A DNA stretch of 64,000 nt from an uncultured Bacteroides sp. (GCF_963678425.1 NZ_OY782854.1:434001-498000), one strand, 5' to 3'; counted from the stretch's first letter, positions 54,459 through 64,000 are shown. The notes: generated by a model from the letters alone, not told the origin. Made by a program: numbers and translations.

Positions 54459-55859
54459 ATGAAATCAACAGTAAATATTGGTTATGTAATTTTCTTGTCT
54501 GTCGTAGCTGCATTGGGAGGTTTCCTTTTCGGTTACGATACAGCAGTTATTTCCGGCACGATTGCGCAGGTTACTTCTCTTTTTTCTCTCGATTCCATTC
54601 AACAGGGATGGTTTGTAGGTTGTGCACTGGTAGGTTCTATTGCTGGCGTGCTTTGTGCCGGAGTTTTGAGTGACAAATTTGGCAGAAAGAAAACAATGAT
54701 TCTTTCTGCTATTCTTTTTTCTGTTTCGGGAATTGGTTGTGCTATTTCCTGTAATTTTTATCAATTAGTGATTTACCGTATTATTGGTGGAGTGGGTATT
54801 GGAGTGGTATCAATCATTTCTCCGCTTTATATTTCTGAAGTCTCTGTGTCTAAATATAGAGGCCGACTTGTTTCTCTTTATCAATTGGCTGTAACAGTAG
54901 GCTTTCTGGGGGCTTATCTTGTAAACTATTGGTTGCTGCAATATTCTCTGGATGGAGCAGCAAAACTTTGTAATCCGGCATTGCTGAAAATTTTTCACAC
55001 AGAAGCCTGGAGAGGAATGCTGGGAATGGAATCTCTTCCTGCCTTACTTTTCTTCCTTGTCATTTTTTTCATCCCTGAAAGTCCCCGCTGGTTAATTCTT
55101 AAGAAAAAAGAACTGTTTGCTCAACGTATTTTGCAACGTATTTACGGAAATGAAAAAGATGTGCAGTTTGAACTGAATGAAACCAGACAAGTATCTCAGT
55201 CGGGAACCAAATCAGAATGGAGGTTAATTCTGAAACCGGGAATTCTCAAAGCTGTACTTATTGGAGTAGCAATTGCTATTCTTGGACAGTTTATGGGGGT
55301 AAATGCAGTGCTTTATTACGGGCCAACAATCTTTGAGAGCAGTGGACTATCCAATGGCGATTCATTATTCTATCAAGTATTGGTAGGAGTGGTAAATATG
55401 CTGACTACAGTTCTGGCAATGACAATCATTGATAAAGTGGGGCGAAAGAAACTTGTTTATTATGGGGTTTCCGGCATGATTATTACCTTATTTTTTATTG
55501 CTTTTTACTTTATTAAAGGAGACGAATTTGGAATTCCAAATGTATTCCTTCTTGTCTGCTTTCTTTTATATATTTTCTGTTGTGCTGTTTCTATTTGTGC
55601 AGTAATCTGGGTGCTGCTTTCTGAGATGTATCCGATTAAAATTCGTGGATTGGCTATGTCCATTGCCGGATTTTCTTTGTGGGTTGGAACTTATCTTATT
55701 GGTCAGCTAACTCCCTGGATGCTTGAAAATCTCACTCCGGCAGGGACATTCATTCTGTTTGCTGTGATGTGTGTGCCTTACATGTTAATCATTTGGAAAC
55801 TTGTGCCTGAAACTACCGGAAAATCCTTAGAAGAGATCGAAAAGATGTGGGATAAATAA
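54459..55859 (+). CDS. MFS sugar porter
   Basis: A 466-residue MFS protein with 12 helices: 'GGFLFGYDTAVISGT', 'DKFGRKKTM' (loop 2-3), 'PESPRWLILKKK' (after helix 6), 'PETTGKSLEEIE' near the end; all are sugar-porter family marks (proton-linked xylose/arabinose/glucose type). It takes up a monosaccharide or short sugar in the inner membrane. 7 bases after the DUF4434 gene. Confidence 0.92.
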   Translation: MKSTVNIGYVIFLSVVAALGGFLFGYDTAVISGTIAQVTSLFSLDSIQQGWFVGCALVGSIAGVLCAGVLSDKFGRKKTMILSAILFSVSGIGCAISCNFYQLVIYRIIGGVGIGVVSIISPLYISEVSVSKYRGRLVSLYQLAVTVGFLGAYLVNYWLLQYSLDGAAKLCNPALLKIFHTEAWRGMLGMESLPALLFFLVIFFIPESPRWLILKKKELFAQRILQRIYGNEKDVQFELNETRQVSQSGTKSEWRLILKPGILKAVLIGVAIAILGQFMGVNAVLYYGPTIFESSGLSNGDSLFYQVLVGVVNMLTTVLAMTIIDKVGRKKLVYYGVSGMIITLFFIAFYFIKGDEFGIPNVFLLVCFLLYIFCCAVSICAVIWVLLSEMYPIKIRGLAMSIAGFSLWVGTYLIGQLTPWMLENLTPAGTFILFAVMCVPYMLIIWKLVPETTGKSLEEIEKMWDK

Positions 55860-56029
55860 GATCATATTAAAAGGCATATTCTTGTTTAGGCGTACACTTA
55901 AATATGATATTTTCTACTCTTATTTCATAAAAACTGTAGACCTTATAATTAAATAGAGTACACTTAATTTTAAATATAACCTGAGAAATTACTTAAAACA
56001 TAGAATAAAGAACATTAAAAAATAGTATT
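55860..56029. other. Short spacer with direct repeat
   Basis: The 10-base GTACACTTAA is found at 55892-55901 and 55958-55967, 66 bases apart, each followed by an AT-rich stretch. It lies between the MFS and epimerase genes; a regulatory role is possible but not shown. Confidence 0.4.
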
Positions 56030-57196
56030 ATGGACTTTAAAAGTTTGGCAAAACAATACAAAGATGAACTCTTGAACAGCGTTCTTCCTTTCTGGCTCGA
56101 AAACTCACAGGACAAAGAATTTGGCGGTTATTTTAGTTGTCTTGACAGAGACGGTTCCGTTTTTGATACAGACAAGTTTATATGGCTCCAAGGTCGTGAA
56201 GTGTGGATGTTTTCCATGCTGTATAATAAAGTAGAAAAGAAGCAGGAATGGCTTGATTGTGCCGTACAGGGAGGAGAATTTCTGAAAAAATACGGTCACG
56301 ACGGCAATTATAACTGGTACTTTTCTCTTGATCGACAAGGAAACCCGTTGATTGAACCTTATAATATATTTTCCTATACTTTTGCTACAATGGCTTTTGG
56401 ACAACTGAGCCTGGCTACTGGTAATAAGGAATATGCCGAGATAGCTAAGAAGACATTTGAGATTATCCTTTCCAAAGTAGATAATCCTAAGGGAAAATGG
56501 AATAAGGTACATCCGGGAACCCGTGATCTGAAGAACTTTGCTTTGCCAATGATTCTTTGTAATCTGGCATTGGAAATAGAGCCGTTGCTTGATAAGGATT
56601 TTCTGGACAAGACTATTGAAACATGTGTTCACGAAGTGATGGATGTTTTCTACCGTCCTGAATTAGGAGGAATAATTATTGAAAATGTAACCATGGACGG
56701 TGAACTCTCTGATTCGTTTGACGGGAGATTAGTTAATCCGGGACATTCCATTGAAGCTATGTGGTTTATCATGGATCTGGGAAAACGCCTCAATCGTCCT
56801 GACTTGATCGAGAAAGCAAAGAACATAACCCTTACCATGCTAAACTATGGATGGGATAAAGAATTCGGTGGCATCTATTACTTTATGGATCGTTTGGGAT
56901 ACCCCACTCAGCAATTGGAATGGGACCAGAAACTTTGGTGGGTGCACATCGAGTCTATGATCTCTTTGCTAAAAGGTTACCAGTTAACTGGTTCAAAAGA
57001 ATGTCTGGAATGGTTTGAGAAAATACACGATTATGTATGGACACACTTTAAAGATTCTGAGTATCCCGAATGGTTTGGTTACCTCAACCGCCGCGGTGAA
57101 GTACTTCTTCCTCTCAAAGGTGGAAAATGGAAAGGCTGTTTTCATGTACCACGCGGGTTGTACCAATGCTGGCAGGTATTGGAACAATTGAAATAA
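56030..57196 (+). CDS. AGE-family epimerase (N-acylglucosamine 2-epimerase-like)
   Basis: A 388-residue (alpha/alpha)6-barrel enzyme. 'FWLENSQDKEFGGYFSCLDR', 'WLQGREVWMFSMLYN', 'GRLVNPGHSIEAMWFI' (catalytic His) and 'GGKWKGCFHVPRGLYQCW' (second His) are conserved. The family interconverts ManNAc/GlcNAc, mannose/glucose or cellobiose; sequence is nearest to the N-acylglucosamine 2-epimerase type. No signal peptide, so it works on the imported sugar. It follows the MFS gene, as in sialic-acid and mannoside clusters. Confidence 0.88.
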   Translation: MDFKSLAKQYKDELLNSVLPFWLENSQDKEFGGYFSCLDRDGSVFDTDKFIWLQGREVWMFSMLYNKVEKKQEWLDCAVQGGEFLKKYGHDGNYNWYFSLDRQGNPLIEPYNIFSYTFATMAFGQLSLATGNKEYAEIAKKTFEIILSKVDNPKGKWNKVHPGTRDLKNFALPMILCNLALEIEPLLDKDFLDKTIETCVHEVMDVFYRPELGGIIIENVTMDGELSDSFDGRLVNPGHSIEAMWFIMDLGKRLNRPDLIEKAKNITLTMLNYGWDKEFGGIYYFMDRLGYPTQQLEWDQKLWWVHIESMISLLKGYQLTGSKECLEWFEKIHDYVWTHFKDSEYPEWFGYLNRRGEVLLPLKGGKWKGCFHVPRGLYQCWQVLEQLK

Positions 57197-57304
57197 AAAA
57201 CTTTTCTGGCTATGTTTTTACTATTATTCATCCCCTTGTAATCTAGTTGTATCAGTTTGAACATATCAGAATGTTTATTTTGCTGAGATTAAAAAATATA
57301 TATA

Positions 57305-59578
57305 ATGAAAAGTTTTGATAAAAATAGTCTTATTTTCCGAAAACAATTAATTATTGTCTTTCTACTGATAGTTTATTTTGTTTATCCACAAAATACACTC
57401 TCTGTAACTTTATTTAATAATGAAATAAAGGGAGAGTCAGAGCAGCCTATCTTAAAATTTAAAGATGGAAAGTTCAAAATTCTCCAATTTACAGATATCC
57501 ATTGGGTTAATGGAGACTCATATAGGAAAGGCAATGACAGTACTCTTTTATTAATGAGAAAATTGATAAAGGCAGAACATCCTGATCTTGTTATTATTAC
57601 TGGAGATGTAGTTGTATCTTGGGGTGCAGCTGAATCTTGGAAAGAAGTAACCCAACCTATGGTTGAAGCGAAGGTTCCTTTTGCTGTAACATTCGGGAAT
57701 CACGACGCAGAAACAGATATAACTACATCGCAAGTTTTGGAATTATTAAAAACTATACCTTATAATGTTACATACAATTCTAATAACAATATTTCAGGTG
57801 TAGGGAACTGTACTCTTCCAATTAAATCATCTGATGGTAACCAAGATAAATGGGTTCTCTATCTTTTTGACTCACATGATTATCCTAAAGATAAAACTTT
57901 TGGGTATTACGATTGGATAAAGCATGACCAGATTGATTGGTATCGAAATCAGAGTGATTATTATACGCAGAAAGATGGTAAGATTATTCCTTCTCTTGCA
58001 TTTTTCCATATACCGTTACCAGAATATGTGCAAGTACAATATATATCATCTTTAATAGGAACTAAAAAGGATGATGTGTGTGCTCCTAATTTAAACAGCG
58101 GACTTTTCTCTTCTTTGCTTGAGAAAAGAGATGTATTAGGTGTATTTACCGGACATGATCACAATAATGATTATTTAGTCGACGCAAATGGTGAAATATG
58201 TCTTGCATACGGACGGAAAACAGGTTATAATTCAGCGTATAAAGAAGTATTGGAAAGAGGTGCACGTGTAATAAATTTGTATGAAGATGATAGATGTTTT
58301 AGTACTTATATTGAAACTTTGTCGGATAAACTAAACAATTATACTTTTGAGAAGAAAGGTCAGACATGTCCATATCCAATAGCAGAAGGGACTTTTATTC
58401 AGGAGTCTTTGGTGACAAATTGGGATGATGCCCGTTGGCAGCAAGAATTAGAAATGCTGAAAGGCGTAGGCATGAAATATTTGATTTTTGCACCTTCATT
58501 GTTCACTGATAAGAATGGAAAAGATAAATATCTTTATCCTAGTTCATTTAGTAAAAAAAGTGAAAGAACTTCTAATAATCTTATTGATTTATGCCTTCGT
58601 AATGCAAAGAAATGTGGGGTAAAAATATTTATCGGGCTAAATTTTAATGATAAATGGTGGTCTGCTAGCTTTACTCCAGATTGGCTTTATCAACAAATGG
58701 AGCGTGGAAACAAAATTGCCGACGAATTAATCTCTCTTTACAAAGAAAAATATGGAGATACAATGTATGGATGGTATTGGGTTTGGGAGGTAGATAATTT
58801 ACATGCAATTACGAATGAAAATCAGGAAATCCTTGCAAATGCTCTTAATATTAATTTAGATCACTTGAATAAAGTAACTCCGGATATGCCTTTTATGCTT
58901 TCTCCTTATATGAATCAGAAGGTTGGTACAGCAGATGCAAACCAAAAAATGTGGGAGTCTGTCTTTGCAAAAACTCATTTTAAAAACGGAGATATATTTT
59001 CACCTCAGGATGGTGTAGGAGCAGGAGGGCTGGATGTTGATAAACTATCTGAATGGTTTAGTGGTATGCGACAAGCAGTTAATTCAAAACCTGGTCTAAA
59101 ATTCTGGGCAAATGTAGAAAGTTTTGATCATCGTTTTTGGACTAATGCTCCCCTTTCTCGTTTTAAACAACAAATGGAAGCTGTTAATCCCTATGTTAAT
59201 AAAATAATAACATTTGCATATAGTCATTACTATAGCCCATTCCAAGTAAATAAACAATATCATGATGCATACCTTGAATACTATAAAACAGGAAAATTAT
59301 TAAAAGTATCTGTACCTGAACCGGTTTCTGATTTAGTACTCAAAATAAAGAAAAATGAAATGGTTGTTTTGAAATGGAAATCTCCTAAAGATAAAAGTAA
59401 TCTAATGGGATACTATGTATATAAAGATGGTATACTTGTGGCAAATATTCAAAACAAAAATATTGATGATTCAGATACTGAATTTATTGATAAAAAAGGT
59501 TCTCAGAATAATTTGTATGAGGTGTCATCCTATAATGTTAATGGAGAAGAATCAATAAAAGTAAAAACTCACATGTAA
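57305..59578 (+). CDS. Metallophosphoesterase-DUF4434 fusion protein
   Basis: A 757-residue secreted protein. Signal/TM (about 10-32), calcineurin-type phosphoesterase (about 45-345; 'FKILQFTDIHWVNGDSYRKG', 'LVIITGDVVVSWGAAESW', 'AVTFGNHDAETD', 'AFFHIPLPEY', 'GVFTGHDHNND'), DUF4434 barrel (about 355-665; 'EGTFIQESLVTNWDDARWQQ', 'YGWYWVWEVDN', 'SPQDGVGAGG', 'KFWANVESFDHRFW'), then a fibronectin-like domain (about 675-755). One polypeptide thus joins a phosphate-ester hydrolase with a presumed glycan-cleaving fold. It precedes SusC by 87 bases. Confidence 0.85.
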   Translation: MKSFDKNSLIFRKQLIIVFLLIVYFVYPQNTLSVTLFNNEIKGESEQPILKFKDGKFKILQFTDIHWVNGDSYRKGNDSTLLLMRKLIKAEHPDLVIITGDVVVSWGAAESWKEVTQPMVEAKVPFAVTFGNHDAETDITTSQVLELLKTIPYNVTYNSNNNISGVGNCTLPIKSSDGNQDKWVLYLFDSHDYPKDKTFGYYDWIKHDQIDWYRNQSDYYTQKDGKIIPSLAFFHIPLPEYVQVQYISSLIGTKKDDVCAPNLNSGLFSSLLEKRDVLGVFTGHDHNNDYLVDANGEICLAYGRKTGYNSAYKEVLERGARVINLYEDDRCFSTYIETLSDKLNNYTFEKKGQTCPYPIAEGTFIQESLVTNWDDARWQQELEMLKGVGMKYLIFAPSLFTDKNGKDKYLYPSSFSKKSERTSNNLIDLCLRNAKKCGVKIFIGLNFNDKWWSASFTPDWLYQQMERGNKIADELISLYKEKYGDTMYGWYWVWEVDNLHAITNENQEILANALNINLDHLNKVTPDMPFMLSPYMNQKVGTADANQKMWESVFAKTHFKNGDIFSPQDGVGAGGLDVDKLSEWFSGMRQAVNSKPGLKFWANVESFDHRFWTNAPLSRFKQQMEAVNPYVNKIITFAYSHYYSPFQVNKQYHDAYLEYYKTGKLLKVSVPEPVSDLVLKIKKNEMVVLKWKSPKDKSNLMGYYVYKDGILVANIQNKNIDDSDTEFIDKKGSQNNLYEVSSYNVNGEESIKVKTHM

Positions 59579-59665
59579 TTATAATCTAGAGCATTCTTTA
59601 TTTTTTATGAATTTTATTCTGAAAAGATGAAAATTGTACTTACCTAACGTTCAAAAATTATCACT

Positions 59666-62600
59666 ATGAAAAGAAGAAAAAAATTATTTGGATCTTTCCA
59701 ACATCTGAAAGTAGGATTACTTCTTATGTTGATGTGTCTCTCTGTGATGACAGCTTATGCTCAATCCGGGACAGTGAAAGGAATCGTTCTTGATGAGACT
59801 GACAGTCCTTTTATGGGTGCAAGTGTCTCTGAAAAAGGTACTAAAAATGGAACTATTACTGATATTGATGGTAAATTTACGATTAATGTCAAAAATTTGA
59901 AAAGTTCTGTTTTAAAATTCTCTTTTATTGGATGTAAAACAATAGAGGAGTCTGTAAATGGACGTAAGTCTATCACCGTAACATTAGTGACTACTGCTAC
60001 AACTCTTGATGAAGTTGTTGCTATTGGATATGGTACCGTAAAAAAAAGAGATCTTACAGGTTCTGTATCTTCTGTGAGAAGTGAAGAGTTGTTAAAGACT
60101 AATCCATCAAGCATTAACCAGGCATTACAAGGAAAAATTGCTGGTGTTCAGGTTAGTCAGGCTGATGGTGCTCCTGGTGCTGGAATCAGTATTCAGATTC
60201 GTGGAGCAAATTCATTCACTACTAGTTCAGAGCCTCTATATGTTATTGATGGAGTACCATTTAACGCAGGTTCAGCTCCTAGTACTGATTATGCCACTAA
60301 ACAAACTAATAATCCATTGAATCTGATTAATCCGCGCGATGTAAAATCTATTGAAGTGTTGAAAGATGCCTCTTCAACTGCAATATATGGTTCTCGTGGT
60401 GCTAATGGCGTTATCTTAATTACGACCAAAAGTGGTTATGAAGGTAAAACTAAAGTTGAATTAAGCGCAAATTATGGGATATCTAAACCTGTAAAGTTAA
60501 TTGAAGTACTGGATGCTGCATCTTATGCTGAATTTAGAAATGAAGGAACCAGAAATGGTTATATTTACGACGGAAAGGATTTTGTAGATGAGAATAATTT
60601 GCCATTTCCTATTCCCGGACGTTATAACTACGTTACAGAAAAAAACCCAGTAACAGGTCAAATATCTAAAGTTGATAGTACTTATATGCCAAGTCCACAA
60701 GACTATAGAAATGGCTATATGAATAACGGAACTAATTGGCAAGATCAAATATTTCAAACAGCTCTTACTCAGGATTACAATTTGAGTGTGTCTGGTGGAG
60801 ATAAGAAAGGACAGTATATGTTTTCCCTTGGTATGTTGGATCAGCAGGGAAATATTGTTAATTCTTATTATAAACGTTACAGCATAAGATCAAATATTAA
60901 TCGTAAGGTTACGGATTGGTTCGAGTTTGGTAATAATCTTACCGCTTCAAAATCCAAGAATCGTATGGCGCGAACCAATACTGAAACCTTTGGAATTGTT
61001 AATGACGCAATATCTTTTAATCCTACAAGAACTATTTTTGATCCGAATAAGCCATCTGGTTACTCAGAAGATTATGCAAACGGATTATCCAATCCTTACC
61101 TTTATGTTCATCAAGCAAAAAATTTATTAGAGTCTTTGAACATTTATAATTCATCATATGCTCAGATAACATTTAATAAATATCTTAGTTTCAGACAAAA
61201 CCTAGGATATGGATATAGCCAGGATAAACGTAATCAGTATTATAACAGATATATTAGCGGAGGTATAACGCCAACCAATGGTTATGCTTCTCAAACTGAT
61301 TCATATTATGAAAGTGTCACAGCAGAATCAATGTTGACATTTAATAAGGATTTTGCTAAAATACATCATGTTGATGCTGTACTTGGCTGGTCATATGAAA
61401 GTGTTAATTGGGGCTCAAAAGGAATGAGCGGACATGGATTTGCGAATGATCTAAATGAAGAATACAACATGGGGGCAGCTCTTACTCAGGATCCCAATAC
61501 TTCTGATAAAGGAGCGTGTTCTTTAATGTCTTATCTGGGACGTGTAAATTACATTTTAATGGATAAATATTTATTCACAGCATCCTTCCGTAGGGATGGT
61601 TCCAGCCGTTTAGCTAATAATCGTTGGTCTAATTTTGCTTCAGCTGCTTTAGCTTGGCGTTTGTCCGAAGAAAAATTTATTAAGAATTTGGGCATTTTTG
61701 ATGTGCTGAAATTACGTTTGAGTTATGGACAAACAGGAAATCAAGGGATTAATGCTTATGCAACCCGGTCAAGAATGACTATACAGCAGTATCCTAATGA
61801 TGGATCTCTAACCAATGGTTTTGCTGAAGATAGATGGGGAGGACCAGCAGCTCCAAATTTAAAGTGGGAAAATACGACCCAATATAACGCAGGTCTCGAT
61901 TTGGGATTCTTTAAGAACCGCGTAAATTTTGTGATTGATGCTTACAGAAAGAAAACATCTGACTTATTACAATATGTATATATACCAATGAGTACCGGAT
62001 TCTCTTCCATAGCTTCTAACTATGGAAACGTAGAAAATAAAGGTTTAGAAATTGCTGGAAATTTCTTCCTTGTTGACCAAAAAGATTTTAATTGGAAACT
62101 GGATGCAAATATCTCTTTTAATAGAAATACCATAAGCGGATTGAATTCTGATCAATTTTCAGATGTTTGCTGGGGATTGGAAAGTATGTTCCTAAGGAGA
62201 AACGGAAAGTCTATTGGTGTTATTTATGGTTATCAGGAAGACGGATACTATGATAATGAAGCTGAGGTTAGAGCAGATCCATTATATAAAGACGTAAAGG
62301 ATGAAAGTAAATTCAAAAAAATGATTGGTCAGGTTAAGTATAAAGATAATAATGGAGATGGAGCTATTGATGCTACTGATAAAGCCATTATAGGAAATAC
62401 AAATCCTGATTTTACATATGGTTTCACAAATACATTTACATATAAGAATCTCTCATTAAGCTTCTTTTTTCAGGGAACTAAAGGCAATGATATTTTGAAT
62501 GTAAATTTAAAGGATTACGATATGGCTTCAACAACAAATATGCCAAAATTTGTTTGGGATAACAGGTGGACTGAAGAAAATAGAACTAATGCGCAGTTCC

Positions 62601-62896
62601 CTCGTGCAGATTTTACATATACTCGAAGCTTGAAAGCATCTGACAGATATGTTGAAGACGGGTCTTATTTACGTTTAAAAAACCTAAGTGTTAATTACCG
62701 CTTGATACATCCAATAAAGGAAATTGAAGCAATGAACTTAACTCTTGCTGTTAATAACCTTTTCACGATAACAAAATACCGTTGGTATGATCCAGATGTA
62801 AACACCTTTGGTAGTGACACGTCTCGTAGGGGTGTAGATATGGATTCATATCCAAGTGCTAGAACTATTAATCTGGGTATTCAGATTACTTTTTAA
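59666..62896 (+). CDS. SusC/RagA-family TonB-linked outer-membrane transporter
   Basis: A 1076-residue SusC-type barrel. Signal peptide (about 1-32, ending AYAQ), carboxypeptidase-regulatory-like domain (about 36-115), a TonB-box region 'TLDEVVAIGYGTVKKRDLTG' (about 120), plug (about 125-240), barrel to the C-terminal aromatic residue (IQITF). There is no N-terminal sigma-factor-linked (STN) extension, so it is not of the anti-sigma-signalling type. With the following SusD it imports the oligosaccharides. Confidence 0.95.
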   Translation: MKRRKKLFGSFQHLKVGLLLMLMCLSVMTAYAQSGTVKGIVLDETDSPFMGASVSEKGTKNGTITDIDGKFTINVKNLKSSVLKFSFIGCKTIEESVNGRKSITVTLVTTATTLDEVVAIGYGTVKKRDLTGSVSSVRSEELLKTNPSSINQALQGKIAGVQVSQADGAPGAGISIQIRGANSFTTSSEPLYVIDGVPFNAGSAPSTDYATKQTNNPLNLINPRDVKSIEVLKDASSTAIYGSRGANGVILITTKSGYEGKTKVELSANYGISKPVKLIEVLDAASYAEFRNEGTRNGYIYDGKDFVDENNLPFPIPGRYNYVTEKNPVTGQISKVDSTYMPSPQDYRNGYMNNGTNWQDQIFQTALTQDYNLSVSGGDKKGQYMFSLGMLDQQGNIVNSYYKRYSIRSNINRKVTDWFEFGNNLTASKSKNRMARTNTETFGIVNDAISFNPTRTIFDPNKPSGYSEDYANGLSNPYLYVHQAKNLLESLNIYNSSYAQITFNKYLSFRQNLGYGYSQDKRNQYYNRYISGGITPTNGYASQTDSYYESVTAESMLTFNKDFAKIHHVDAVLGWSYESVNWGSKGMSGHGFANDLNEEYNMGAALTQDPNTSDKGACSLMSYLGRVNYILMDKYLFTASFRRDGSSRLANNRWSNFASAALAWRLSEEKFIKNLGIFDVLKLRLSYGQTGNQGINAYATRSRMTIQQYPNDGSLTNGFAEDRWGGPAAPNLKWENTTQYNAGLDLGFFKNRVNFVIDAYRKKTSDLLQYVYIPMSTGFSSIASNYGNVENKGLEIAGNFFLVDQKDFNWKLDANISFNRNTISGLNSDQFSDVCWGLESMFLRRNGKSIGVIYGYQEDGYYDNEAEVRADPLYKDVKDESKFKKMIGQVKYKDNNGDGAIDATDKAIIGNTNPDFTYGFTNTFTYKNLSLSFFFQGTKGNDILNVNLKDYDMASTTNMPKFVWDNRWTEENRTNAQFPRADFTYTRSLKASDRYVEDGSYLRLKNLSVNYRLIHPIKEIEAMNLTLAVNNLFTITKYRWYDPDVNTFGSDTSRRGVDMDSYPSARTINLGIQITF

Positions 62897-62929
62897 TGCA
62901 TATAGTATTCATCTTAATAATAATATAAA

Positions 62930-64000
62930 ATGAAATATAATATTTTAAAATACATAGTAGCAACTTTTATACTCGTAACGGGTAGTTCCTGTTCTGACAT
63001 GCTTGATGAAAAAGTTTATACTTTTGTTTCAGGTGAAAATTTAGTTGCAGCAAAGAGTTATAATGAATTGGTCTCTGGTGCATTTAATGCATTGAGCTTT
63101 GGTTTTGAGTGGGGTAATTACCACAATATTGTCAATTTTGATACAGATTATCAAACCGGACCAACATGGGCCTTTGGAACCTTAGGAGCTGGAAATTTTT
63201 ATGAAGATGGTTCTAATATTAATTTCTATAAATATTATTACCAATGTATTCATAGGGCTGAATATCATTCTTACTTAATCAATCAGATGGATATTGCTCA
63301 GGATGTCAAAGATAATGCATGTGGAGAACTAGCTTTTTTAACAGCATGGTCTTATTTCAATTTGGTTCAGTTTTATGGAGATTTAAGCTTATATAAAACA
63401 TCTGTATCAGAAGGAGCACCTCTATATATTCCACGTTCTCCTATTAAGGATGTTTATGCGTTTATTATTGAGGAATTAAAATTTGCTGAAAAAGCAATGT
63501 ATTCTACTAAGGATGCAAAATATGTAAAAGGTCATGTTTCCAGAGGCGCTGCGAAAGCATTACTGGCTAAAGTATATTGTACTATAGGTTCTGCTTCTAT
63601 GGCAAAAGGGAATAAAATATCCGTAATGGAGGGAGTTCCATTTAAATTTGATGATAATGGAAATAAAGTACGGGTTCCATATCCTTCCAAGCAAACATTC
63701 GAAAAAGACCAGGTAGCCGGCTATGAAAGTTTTGATTCTAAAGCTTATTATAAGCTGGCGATGGATAAAGCAAAAGAACTTATTGATTTAGGCGACTTTG
63801 ATCTCTATCCGTCTCAAAAAGAACTGTGGTCTCCAGCTAGTAAAAATGGAAAGGAATTTATATTCTCTTTACAGACATTGGCAGGTAATTCAACACTAAG
63901 TAATTATGTAGCGACTGACTATGCAGGATATATTTACACTGATGGAACTTTATCTTCTGGTTATTATGTACAACGTGATCATTGGTATCAACTTTTTGAT
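62930..64000 (+). CDS. SusD/RagB-family nutrient-binding lipoprotein, 3' end outside window
   Basis: Open from ATG 62930 to the window end, 357 residues visible. Signal with lipobox GSSC (Cys21, 'VTGSSCSDMLDEKVY'), then typical SusD TPR helices ('ACGELAFLTAWSYFNLVQFY', 'GHVSRGAAKALLAKVY'). It caps the SusC pore and binds the glycan at the surface. The C-terminus is missing. Surface glycan-binding genes may follow beyond the window. Confidence 0.93.
   Translation, partial: MKYNILKYIVATFILVTGSSCSDMLDEKVYTFVSGENLVAAKSYNELVSGAFNALSFGFEWGNYHNIVNFDTDYQTGPTWAFGTLGAGNFYEDGSNINFYKYYYQCIHRAEYHSYLINQMDIAQDVKDNACGELAFLTAWSYFNLVQFYGDLSLYKTSVSEGAPLYIPRSPIKDVYAFIIEELKFAEKAMYSTKDAKYVKGHVSRGAAKALLAKVYCTIGSASMAKGNKISVMEGVPFKFDDNGNKVRVPYPSKQTFEKDQVAGYESFDSKAYYKLAMDKAKELIDLGDFDLYPSQKELWSPASKNGKEFIFSLQTLAGNSTLSNYVATDYAGYIYTDGTLSSGYYVQRDHWYQLFD

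Overview
The window looks like a chromosomal segment of a Bacteroides-type member of the Bacteroidetes. Supporting signs are an AT-rich sequence, promoters of the TAnnTTTG (-7) type, Bacteroidetes-specific families (SusC/SusD, DUF4105/Lnb, DUF4847, DUF4434, two-domain T9SS-type C-termini), a SecA with a C-terminal zinc motif, and CCA encoded in one tRNA but not in the other.

Region 1 (1-38.8 kb) is mostly conserved housekeeping sequence. It holds, in order: a partial lipoprotein; an envelope operon on the minus strand (coaX, outer-membrane protein, lptC, CBS/CorC membrane protein, PpiD-like foldase); a plus-strand trio coupled by ATGA overlaps (exosortase-like protein, the DUF4105 lipoprotein N-acyltransferase Lnb, and an alkaline-phosphatase-fold protein that seems to have lost its active site) followed by secA; then on the minus strand secG, a TPR protein, lptE and a sigma-54 activator. 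Next comes a minus-strand run rlmN-pdxA followed by a five-gene inositol-lipid cluster (nucleotidyltransferase/ATP-grasp fusion, CDP-alcohol phosphatidyltransferase, UPF0104-type membrane protein, HAD phosphatase, myo-inositol-phosphate synthase). After that are tRNA-Tyr and tRNA-Gly, ribH, a TPR protein, recF-DUF721, 5-formyl-THF cyclo-ligase, an S41 protease, dCMP deaminase, a DUF4847 lipoprotein, an M3 peptidase, an LTA-synthase-like protein, an M24 peptidase and a DMT transporter.

Region 2 (38.8-40.0 kb) is a gene-poor boundary. It carries a 165-bp ISL3-like MITE with 26-bp inverted ends and a perfect 8-bp target duplication, short repeats, and a promoter.

Region 3 (40.0-64.0 kb, running off the end) is a glycan-utilisation region on the plus strand, in two transcription units whose promoters share a 37-bp block (36 of 37 identical). 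Unit 1 (40.0-52.8 kb) has two LamG proteins with T9SS-type tails (one is also a metallophosphatase), a GH27 alpha-galactosidase, a DUF4434 protein, a sialate-O-acetylesterase-type SGNH esterase, ribokinase, an ADP-ribosylglycohydrolase, a glycerophosphodiester phosphodiesterase and a GRP-type sugar transporter, ending in a strong terminator. Unit 2 (53.3 kb onward) has a second DUF4434 protein, an MFS sugar porter, an AGE epimerase, a metallophosphoesterase-DUF4434 fusion, SusC and the start of SusD. The content (three phosphoesterases, alpha-galactosidase, ribose/ADP-ribose enzymes) suggests a phosphodiester-containing galactose/ribose glycan as target; this is inference. No PUL regulator lies in the window.
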